Below, piece by piece: positions 1-4,939 of a DNA stretch of 10,024 nt. How positions within the stretch are numbered: the stretch's first letter is position 1; each line of letters begins with the position of its first letter. A model generated the notes under the pieces. That model did not search any database. It saw only the letters and a list, made by a program, of their open reading frames with translations, and was not told the DNA's origin. Source of the stretch: Klebsiella pneumoniae. Lineage in GTDB: Bacteria > Bacteroidota > Bacteroidia > Flavobacteriales > Flavobacteriaceae. The translations under genes and the position numbers were made by a program. Location: assembly GCA_943325355.2 (NCBI GenBank), contig CALPPA020000055.1, positions 1 to 10,024 on the forward strand, read 5' to 3'.

Positions 1-1570
1 ATATTTCCATTACTTTATCCGTATGTTCTGGGTCTGTGTTAAAGAAAGAGAAACCTTCTTTTACGTCTACTTTGAAAACGTCATCACGACCTAGGTCTAG
101 TGTTTCTTTCAAATAATCTTTCAATGACATCCAATCAAAATTGTCTCTCGATCCAATGTTCACGAAATATCTTGTCGCACCACCATTGTTGTTTTCTCTT
201 GAAGCACCATCTCTATCGTCACGTTCTCTTCTTTCAGAACCTGAAGATTGAGAGGAAATGTCTCTAGTTTTCTTGTAGTAATTGATGAAACGGTTGAATT
301 CTACCGATACCATTTTCTTGATTAATTCTTCTTTTGTCAATCCTTCAAGAACATTGTTGATAGCAGGAAGATAGTTGTCAATTTCGTGATCCACTTCAGT
401 ATCTTTTATCTTGTTTGCTAAGTGCAACAACTGAATTTCGCAGATTTCAATTCCAGATGGAATAGTTTTTTCTTCGAATTTCTGTTTGATGATTCTTTCG
501 ATAGCCGAAATCTTGCGGATTTCACTTTTGGTTACAATAACGATAGAAGTACCTAATTTTCCAGCACGACCAGTACGGCCAGAACGGTGATTGTAGGTTT
601 CTATTTCGTCAGGTAATTGATAGTTTACTACGTGTGTAATGTTGTCAACGTCAATTCCACGAGCAGCAACATCAGTAGCAACAAGCATTTGGATTTGGCG
701 ACCTCTAAAAGATTTCATTACACCGTCACGTTGTGCTTGAGATAAATCTCCGTGCAAAGCAGCAGCGCTGTATCCGTCTTCAATTAATTTTTCGGCAACA
801 GCTTGAGTGTCACGTTTTGTTCTACAAAAAACTACGGAGAAAATGTCTGGATTAGCATCGGCTAAACGTTTCAAAGCTTCGTAACGATCACGGGCATTTA
901 CCAAGTAAAATTCGTGAGAAACGGTAGCAGAACCTGAGTTTTTTGCCCCTACAGTAATTTCTACCGGATTGTGCATAAATTGTTTTGCAATTCTGGCTAC
1001 TTCTTGCGGCATTGTAGCCGAGAATAACCATGTGCATTTTTCGTCTGGCGTAGTAGACAAGATGTTTACAATGTCTTCATAGAAGCCCATATTCAACATT
1101 TCGTCCGCTTCGTCAAGAATACAATAATTAATCTGGGTGATGTTTACCAATCCTCTGTTAATCATATCTTGCATTCTACCTGGAGTGGCTACAATAATTT
1201 GTGCCCCTCTTTTGATATCCCTAGCTTGGTCAGTAATACTTGCACCACCATAAACAGCCACTACATTAATACCTTTTTCGTATTTTGAGTAGTTTTTAAT
1301 CTCGTTTGTAATCTGCAAACATAGTTCGCGGGTAGGTGATAAAATTAACGCCTGTGTATTTCTGTTGTTGGCATCAATTTTTTGAATGACTGGAAAACCG
1401 AAAGCTGCCGTTTTCCCTGTCCCTGTCTGAGCCAACGCAACTAAATCAATGTCTTGTTCCAATAATAGGGGAATCGCTTTCTCCTGTACTTCGGTCGGAT
1501 TCTCAAATCCTAGATCGATAATCGCACGTTGTAGCGATTCGCTCAATCCTAATTGTTCAAATTTATTCAT
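1..1570 (-). CDS. DEAD-box ATP-dependent RNA helicase with DbpA-type RNA-binding domain (C-terminus cut by window edge)
   Basis: ATP-dependent RNA unwinding in the cytoplasm, probably in ribosome assembly, mRNA turnover or cold adaptation as for the CshA/DeaD/DbpA families. About 523 residues are visible and the frame is open to the left edge. All core motifs are present: Q motif around residues 22-29 (GFENPTEVQ), Walker A AQTGTGKT (47-54), PTREL (79-83), DEAD (153-156), SAT (184-186), and motif VI HRSGRTGR (328-335). After the two RecA-like domains comes a helical stretch (about 350-435), a charged Ser/Arg/Asp/Asn-rich linker (about 436-467) and a segment starting YFVNIGSRDNF (about 468 onward) that matches the DbpA/CsdA C-terminal RNA-binding fold. 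The ATG at 1570 sits just before the Q motif at the usual distance and just downstream of a -7 box. It lies 100 bp downstream of rdgB on the same strand but has its own promoter. The exact subfamily is uncertain, so no gene name is given. Confidence 0.95.
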   Translation of the reverse strand, partial: MNKFEQLGLSESLQRAIIDLGFENPTEVQEKAIPLLLEQDIDLVALAQTGTGKTAAFGFPVIQKIDANNRNTQALILSPTRELCLQITNEIKNYSKYEKGINVVAVYGGASITDQARDIKRGAQIIVATPGRMQDMINRGLVNITQINYCILDEADEMLNMGFYEDIVNILSTTPDEKCTWLFSATMPQEVARIAKQFMHNPVEITVGAKNSGSATVSHEFYLVNARDRYEALKRLADANPDIFSVVFCRTKRDTQAVAEKLIEDGYSAAALHGDLSQAQRDGVMKSFRGRQIQMLVATDVAARGIDVDNITHVVNYQLPDEIETYNHRSGRTGRAGKLGTSIVIVTKSEIRKISAIERIIKQKFEEKTIPSGIEICEIQLLHLANKIKDTEVDHEIDNYLPAINNVLEGLTKEELIKKMVSVEFNRFINYYKKTRDISSQSSGSERRERDDRDGASRENNNGGATRYFVNIGSRDNFDWMSLKDYLKETLDLGRDDVFKVDVKEGFSFFNTDPEHTDKVMEI

Positions 1571-1591
1571 ATATGTTTTTAAAATTTGGTG

Positions 1592-1599
1592 CAAAAGTA
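1592..1599 (-). promoter_or_regulatory. -7 box of the helicase gene
   Basis: The minus strand reads TACTTTTG, a perfect match to the Bacteroidota TAnnTTTG element, ending about 21 nt before the ATG. A TTTG lies further upstream, but its spacer is about 26 nt instead of the usual 19-21, so the -33 part is weak. Confidence 0.6.
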
Positions 1600-1670
1600 C
1601 GGTTAAAAAACCATATAATCTAATGCAAAATTCAGATTTAATATTTTATTGTTATTTGAAAATCAATTAG

Positions 1671-2243
1671 TTAGTTTTTTAAGAACGCGATTAGCGCTTC
1701 CGTTGCCTTGCCACGATGGCTGATGGAGCCTTTTTCTTGGAGAGAAAGTTGTGCAAAAGTCAGTTCGTAACCATCAGGTTGAAAGATGGGATCATAGCCA
1801 AAACCTTGATTTCCTGTTTTTTCCAGCGTTATTTTTCCAGCAGCAATTCCTGTGAAAAGGTGTTGTTTTCCGTTTAAGTTTAACGCGATTACAGTTTTAA
1901 ATTGTGCCTTTCTGTTCGTTGCATTAGCTAAGGATTCCAATACTTTATTCATATTGTCTTCAGAACTGCGCTGTTCTCCTGCATAATGAGCAGAGTCAAC
2001 ACCTGGTTCGCCGTTTAAGTCACTGACTTCAAGTCCAGTATCATCGGCAAAGCAGTCGTAACCGTAGTTGCGGGTAACATAATTGGCTTTCATTATGGCA
2101 TTTCCTTCGATGGTGTCAGCCGTTTCAGGGATTTCCTCAAAACAGTCAATGCTTTCCAAGCTTATGATTTCGATAGATGAAGGAAGTAGCTGCTGTACTT
2201 CAAGTATTTTATTTTTGTTGTTAGTAGCGAAAACGAGTTTCAT
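1671..2243 (-). CDS. rdgB: RdgB/HAM1 family XTP/dITP pyrophosphatase
   Basis: Hydrolyses non-canonical purine triphosphates (dITP, XTP, ITP) to the monophosphate and pyrophosphate, keeping deaminated bases out of DNA and RNA. It acts as a cytoplasmic Mg-dependent dimer. The 190 residues are the family's normal length. Visible hallmarks are the N-terminal substrate loop FATNNKNK (5-12), EGNA (46-49), the catalytic FADDTGL (65-71, with the paired Asp at 67-68), GFGYDPIF (147-154) and SHRGKA (175-180). The ATG is the only sensible start, since the substrate loop begins four residues later. A -7 box lies about 26 nt upstream. The usual GV(Y/F)SARYAG stretch reads GVDSAHYAG (81-89), a modest variation. 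The downstream helicase gene has its own promoter, though read-through is possible. Confidence 0.96.
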   Translation of the reverse strand: MKLVFATNNKNKILEVQQLLPSSIEIISLESIDCFEEIPETADTIEGNAIMKANYVTRNYGYDCFADDTGLEVSDLNGEPGVDSAHYAGEQRSSEDNMNKVLESLANATNRKAQFKTVIALNLNGKQHLFTGIAAGKITLEKTGNQGFGYDPIFQPDGYELTFAQLSLQEKGSISHRGKATEALIAFLKN

Positions 2244-2269
2244 TTTTTGATTTCAGGATTGATATGAGA

Positions 2270-2277
2270 CAAAGATA
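2270..2277 (-). promoter_or_regulatory. -7 box of rdgB
   Basis: The minus strand reads TATCTTTG (TAnnTTTG consensus), 26 nt before the rdgB ATG. No clear TTTG at the -33 spacing was seen. Confidence 0.6.
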
Positions 2278-2505
2278 GGAGTTTCGAAAACAGTAAAAAA
2301 GTACAAGTTTTAATAAATGGTATTGCATTGGAGGTTTCTAGTAACTATATAAACGGTTTTTTGGGATTTATATAAAGTAATAAAATTCGTAAATTTTTTT
2401 AATTAATTTTATAAAAATAACGATTATTGGTATATATTCAAAGGTAAAATGCGTTTGTAGCTTATTATTGGTTATTATTGTATTTCAATTTTAAAAAGAC
2501 GTACA

Positions 2506-2952
2506 ATGAAAAATATTGTTCTAGTATTCGTTTCAGTAATAATTTTAGGTTCTGTTTTTTCTTCTTGTACAAAAGAAGGCGGTAATGGACCTGTAGATAT
2601 GAGTTTAATTGAAGGCAAATGGCTTTTTAGCAGATCGACTGTAACTTCAAATGGAATCACACTGCCGTATTCAAATCCTAATTTAAAAAATGAGGAAGGG
2701 TGTCCTAAAGACTTTATTGAAATTTTATCAGGCGCTATTGTAAAAAATGGTGATTACTCTTTGAATTGTGTTTTTAGTGGAAAAGATGGTACTTGGTCAC
2801 AAAGCGGAAACACTATAAATATTAATGTTACTGGAACTAGTTTTAATGACACTTTTGATGTTACAACACTTACTTCATCAGAATTAGTATTGAAAATTGA
2901 TGGAACTTATTCCGGACAATCAGGTACATTAACTTTGTATTTCACAAAATAA
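2506..2952 (+). CDS. Lipocalin-like lipoprotein (hypothetical)
   Basis: A 148-residue secreted lipoprotein. Residues 1-20 form a type II signal peptide (Lys2, hydrophobic core, then FSSC), so Cys21 is the likely lipidated residue. The mature N-terminus CTKEGG carries a K-E pair shortly after Cys, loosely like the Bacteroidota lipoprotein export signal, so surface exposure is possible but not shown. After a short Gly-rich linker the sequence IEGKW (about 35-39) begins a beta-rich domain with GTWSQSGNTININ (about 95-107) and TLTSSELVLKI (about 120-130), the layout of the lipocalin-like domains common in Flavobacteria. Ligand and function are unknown. The ATG is chosen because it opens the signal peptide. 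No convincing TAnnTTTG promoter or downstream terminator was found. It stands alone, with rdgB divergent upstream and the small RNA array downstream. Confidence 0.85.
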   Translation: MKNIVLVFVSVIILGSVFSSCTKEGGNGPVDMSLIEGKWLFSRSTVTSNGITLPYSNPNLKNEEGCPKDFIEILSGAIVKNGDYSLNCVFSGKDGTWSQSGNTININVTGTSFNDTFDVTTLTSSELVLKIDGTYSGQSGTLTLYFTK

Positions 2953-3018
2953 TATTTGTACTTTAAATGCATTATTGTAAGTAAAATTCTCGTGAATTTG
3001 AACTATTAAATTAGTAGC

Positions 3019-3079
3019 GTTAATATATTGTTAAAGTATTGAATTTAAGTATTTTAATCCAAATTAAATTGTAAATTTG
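3019..3079 (+). promoter_or_regulatory. Promoter region of small RNA copy 1
   Basis: GTTAAT (3019-3024) and GTTAAA (3030-3035) form a direct repeat with an 11-bp period, followed by the -7 box TAAATTTG (3072-3079). There is no TTTG at the normal -33 distance, which would fit a promoter that depends on an activator bound at the repeat (inference). The expected transcription start is about 3083-3086. Confidence 0.7.
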
Positions 3080-3083
3080 AGTG

Positions 3084-3216
3084 TTGTTTTGATTAACTAC
3101 TTGAGTATATCAATCTGAACTGAAAGATTATTCATAAGTCATACGCCGAAAGGAACAAAGTTGATAATGGTGAATCAAAATTTACAATTGGAGGTCTGAA
3201 AAGACCTCCTTTTTTT
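3084..3216 (+). ncRNA. Candidate small RNA, copy 1
   Basis: An untranslated transcript of about 133 nt is predicted from the -7 box at 3072-3079 to the terminator T run at 3210-3216. TTTTGATT (3087-3094) can pair with AATCAAAA (3173-3180) to close the molecule. Inside it TATCAAT (3108-3114) can pair with GTTGATA (3160-3166). A small CC-GAAA-GG hairpin (about 3145-3152) sits in the core. No meaningful reading frame exists. It is almost identical to copy 3 in its first 45 nt. The identity is not recognised. The known Flavobacteria RNA families 6S-Flavo and Flavo-1 are possible homes that cannot be tested here. Confidence 0.75.
3190..3216 (+). terminator. Intrinsic terminator of small RNA copy 1
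   Basis: An 8-bp perfect stem GGAGGTCT / AGACCTCC (3190-3197 with 3202-3209) is capped by a GAAA tetraloop and followed by seven T (3210-3216). Confidence 0.93.
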
Positions 3217-3310
3217 GTGAAAAATTCTCAATGGATTATTAGGTTTATTTATATCCTAATTTCAATTGTATCTGTTTTATTACAGTATAAATTATTTCTA
3301 AAGTTGGTGA

Positions 3311-3371
3311 GTTGATTTGTAGTTAAAATATATAGTTTTATGTTATCTTATAAATATCTGTTGTATATTTG
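3311..3371 (+). promoter_or_regulatory. Promoter region of small RNA copy 2
   Basis: GTTGAT (3311-3316) and GTTAAA (3322-3327) form the same 11-bp-period direct repeat, with the -7 box TATATTTG at 3364-3371. The distance between repeat and box equals that in copies 1 and 3. No -33 TTTG was found. Confidence 0.7.
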
Positions 3372-3375
3372 AGTG

Positions 3376-3512
3376 TGGTTTTGATTAATTACTTGTTTGC
3401 TTAATCACCGAAATATGGAGGATTATTTATTAATCAACTAAAGGGTAATTCGAAGTAGATAATTGTAAATCAAAATCAACATTGGAGGGCTGTAAAAAGC
3501 CCTCCTTTTTTT
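3376..3512 (+). ncRNA. Candidate small RNA, copy 2 (divergent core)
   Basis: A transcript of about 137 nt. The 5' end (GAGTGTGGTTTTGATTAATT) and the 3' end match the other copies, including the closing stem TTTTGATT (3379-3386) with AATCAAAA (3468-3475). The core from about 3396 to 3450 is unrelated to the core of copies 1 and 3 and lacks the inner TATCAA/TTGATA pairing. It can instead pair TAATC (3402-3406) with GATTA (3421-3425) around a CC/GG pair. The pattern suggests a paralogue whose ends are needed for expression and stability while the core has changed its target. Confidence 0.72.
3484..3512 (+). terminator. Intrinsic terminator of small RNA copy 2
   Basis: Stem GGAGGGCT (3484-3491) with AGCCCTCC (3498-3505), a six-base loop, then seven T (3506-3512). 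Relative to copies 1 and 3 one T-A pair has become G-C with both sides changed, so the helix is kept by a compensatory change. Confidence 0.93.
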
Positions 3513-3615
3513 GCTATATATACCAAATAATTATCCCTTTTTTATATCTTAATTATTATTAAAAACAGATAAAACGTCTATGAAATAATATTTTTTTAAC
3601 GATTAGAATCACTTC

Positions 3616-3676
3616 GTTAATAATTAGTTAAAGTTTTGATTTTATAGTAGTTAGGTAAAAAATATTTGTACATTTG
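3616..3676 (+). promoter_or_regulatory. Promoter region of small RNA copy 3
   Basis: GTTAAT (3616-3621) and GTTAAA (3627-3632) form the 11-bp-period direct repeat, with the -7 box TACATTTG at 3669-3676. Similarity to copy 1 extends over the whole stretch from CGTTAATA through GTTAAAG. Confidence 0.7.
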
Positions 3677-3680
3677 AGTG

Positions 3681-3815
3681 TGGTTTTGATTAATTACTTG
3701 AGTATATCAATCTGAACAGAGAAGGTTATTCAATAGTCAGCTGCCGTAAGGTATGAAGTTGATAATGGTAAATCAAAATCTACGATGGGAGGTCTGTAAA
3801 AAGACCTCCTTTTTT
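3681..3815 (+). ncRNA. Candidate small RNA, copy 3
   Basis: A transcript of about 135 nt, closely related to copy 1. Closing stem TTTTGATT (3684-3691) with AATCAAAA (3771-3778); inner stem TATCAAT with GTTGATA; CTGA and TCAG flanking a central hairpin; and CC-GTAA-GG where copy 1 has CC-GAAA-GG, so the small hairpin keeps a GNRA-type loop. It ends 18 bp before the stop codon of the convergent NYN gene. No reading frame of note. Confidence 0.75.
3788..3815 (+). terminator. Intrinsic terminator of small RNA copy 3
   Basis: Stem GGAGGTCT (3788-3795) with AGACCTCC (3802-3809), six-base loop, six T (3810-3815). On the minus strand the hairpin is not followed by a T run, so it would not efficiently end the convergent NYN transcript. 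Confidence 0.92.
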
Positions 3816-3833
3816 GTTTAAAAACCGATAACA

Positions 3834-4640
3834 TTAGCTGTAACGCAATCTCACAAAAACGTGCTTGATTCCTTTTTTATCAGAATCTCTTTCGTCTATT
3901 TCTAGAATGTCAGAAAGGGATTTCAGCATTGGAGTGAGTTTCGAAAAGCCATAATTTCTTGGATCGAATTCGGGTTTTTTCTTCACGATGAGGTTTCCTA
4001 CGTCACCAAGAAAAGCCCAGCCATCTTCATCGCCAATAGCATCGAGAGTATCTTCAATAAGTTCTATGGTTTGGCTATCAATTTTGTTGGGAGTCGTCTC
4101 TTTTTCTGTAGGTTTTTTAGATTCGGCAATGGGAGTTGCTGCTGGTTTTGTTGACTTGCCTCGTCCGTTTGCTATTACTCGGGTCTTTTTGATAGCTCCG
4201 TCCAATACTTCTATGTAAATAAATCTATCGCAGGCTACAATAAAAGAATTAGGTGTTTTCTTTTCGCCAATACCAATGACTTTCATTCCGGATTCTCGCA
4301 ATCGTATTGCCAAACGTGTAAAATCGGAATCACTCGAAACAATGCAAAAACCATCAACTTTATCCGAATACAACAAATCCATCGCATCGATAATCATTGC
4401 AGAATCTGAAGAGTTTTTTCCAACGGTGTAACTGTATTGTTGAATGGGAGTAATGGCGTGTTCCAATAAAACGGCTTTCCATCCATTAGCATTAGGTTTT
4501 GTCCAATCAGCATAAATACGTTTGGTGGTTGGCGTTCCGTATTTGGCGATTTCTTCCATCATTCCTTTTACGTTGCTGTAAGGAACATTGTCTGCATCGA
4601 TGAGTACGGCGAGTTTTAATTCTTTGGTAACTTGTGACAT
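3834..4640 (-). CDS. NYN-domain putative ribonuclease with C-terminal OST-HTH/LOTUS domain
   Basis: 268 residues. Residues 8-150 form a NYN (LabA/DUF88, PIN-like) domain: VLIDADNVP (12-20) with Asp15 and Asp17, KNSSDSAMIIDAMDLLY (75-91) with Asp79 and Asp85, and IVSSDSDF (100-107) with Asp104 and Asp106. The acidic residues expected to hold the catalytic metal are therefore present. A Lys/Thr/Pro-rich linker (about 151-190) leads to an OST-HTH/LOTUS winged-helix domain (about 192-268; GWAFLGDVGNLI, then PEFDPRNYGFSKLTPML). NYN domains are predicted or shown RNases, and LOTUS domains bind RNA, so an RNA-processing or decay role in the cytoplasm is likely. The substrate is unknown. The ATG at 4640 has a -7 box 43 nt upstream. 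The gene converges on the small RNA array with no terminator of its own visible. Confidence 0.9.
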   Translation of the reverse strand: MSQVTKELKLAVLIDADNVPYSNVKGMMEEIAKYGTPTTKRIYADWTKPNANGWKAVLLEHAITPIQQYSYTVGKNSSDSAMIIDAMDLLYSDKVDGFCIVSSDSDFTRLAIRLRESGMKVIGIGEKKTPNSFIVACDRFIYIEVLDGAIKKTRVIANGRGKSTKPAATPIAESKKPTEKETTPNKIDSQTIELIEDTLDAIGDEDGWAFLGDVGNLIVKKKPEFDPRNYGFSKLTPMLKSLSDILEIDERDSDKKGIKHVFVRLRYS

Positions 4641-4683
4641 ATAAAATTAGTGTTCAGAATACAATAAGGAGTATTCAGTTAAT

Positions 4684-4691
4684 CAAATATA
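4684..4691 (-). promoter_or_regulatory. -7 box of the NYN/LOTUS gene
   Basis: The minus strand reads TATATTTG, a perfect TAnnTTTG. ATTG lies 18 nt upstream of it, a fair -33 element, making this the most complete promoter of a protein gene in the window. Confidence 0.62.
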
Positions 4692-4716
4692 CGAAGTTTA
4701 TTGTAAAATCAATTGC

Positions 4717-4852
4717 CTAGCCCAGATGGAAGAGAAAATCCTTTTTTATTATCACCCTGAGCTCAGTCGAAGGGCTTTTTTGACAATTATAAAGATTGGA
4801 ATGAGAGCTGGATATAGCTCCAGATTTCTCCTAACGTCGAAATGACAATTAT
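4717..4852. repeat. Composite REP-like intergenic repeat
   Basis: This lies between the divergent NYN and synthase genes. CTAGCCC (4717) through ATCCTTTTTT (4738-4747) and the later AAAGATT (4791-4797) with GAGCTGGATATAGCTCC (4805-4821) look like the two arms of a larger inverted element. Inside is CACCCTGAGCTCAGTCGAAGGG (4754-4774), containing the perfect palindrome CTGAGCTCAG (4757-4766). After it comes a segment whose minus strand reads TGTCATTTCGACG followed by GGAGAAATCT. TGACAATTAT is directly repeated at 4781-4790 and 4843-4852, each time preceded by GTCGAA at a short distance. From memory, such CCCTGAG/GTCGAAGGG and GTCATTTCGAC/GAGAAATCT motifs are interspersed in Flavobacteria genomes. 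No coding sequence is present. Confidence 0.55.
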
Positions 4853-4898
4853 GATTTTTTTAAATATATTTATATTATGATAAGAAAGATTAAATAAT

Positions 4899-4906
4899 TA
4901 ATTTTG
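4899..4906 (+). promoter_or_regulatory. -7 box of the alpha-oxoamine synthase gene
   Basis: TAATTTTG matches TAnnTTTG, 33 nt before the chosen ATG at 4940. The in-frame TTG at 4904 lies inside this box and so is very unlikely to be the translation start. Confidence 0.6.
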
Positions 4907-4939
4907 CAAATTCTTAAAAAATATAATACTACTCATATT

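Larger units (their letters stand above)
3019..3815 (+). repeat. Three-copy tandem array of promoter-small RNA-terminator units
   Basis: This fills most of the 880-bp space between the lipoprotein gene and the NYN gene. Three units start at 3019, 3311 and 3616, and their -7 boxes are 292 and 305 bp apart. In each unit the order and spacing of parts are the same: direct repeat GTTRAT-N5-GTTAAA, then TAnATTTGAGTG exactly 42 bp after the second half-repeat, an invariant TTTTGATT, a variable core, an invariant AATCAAAA, and a GC-rich hairpin with a T run. The 42 nt starting at GAGTGT differ at only two positions between units 1 and 3. Unit 2 has a different core but the same ends. The AT-rich spacers (3217-3310 and 3513-3615) show no reading frame or other element. 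Confidence 0.9.

Noticed and set aside
2301..2350. Possible fourth degenerate small RNA copy, because ATTGGAGG occurs near 2329
   Set aside because: There is no TAnATTTGAGTG box, no TTTTGATT/AATCAAAA pair and no terminator hairpin nearby, so the match is too short to mean anything.
2475..2660. Minus-strand open frame over the start of the lipoprotein gene
   Set aside because: No domain, and it is antisense to a clear signal peptide and lipobox.
3072..3815. CRISPR array
   Set aside because: The repeats are only three, about 300 bp apart, and each contains a promoter and terminator. There are no short uniform repeats or spacers, and no cas genes.
3072..3815. Riboswitch or leader attenuator
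   Set aside because: Each unit ends in a terminator with no downstream gene on the same strand; the next gene is convergent.
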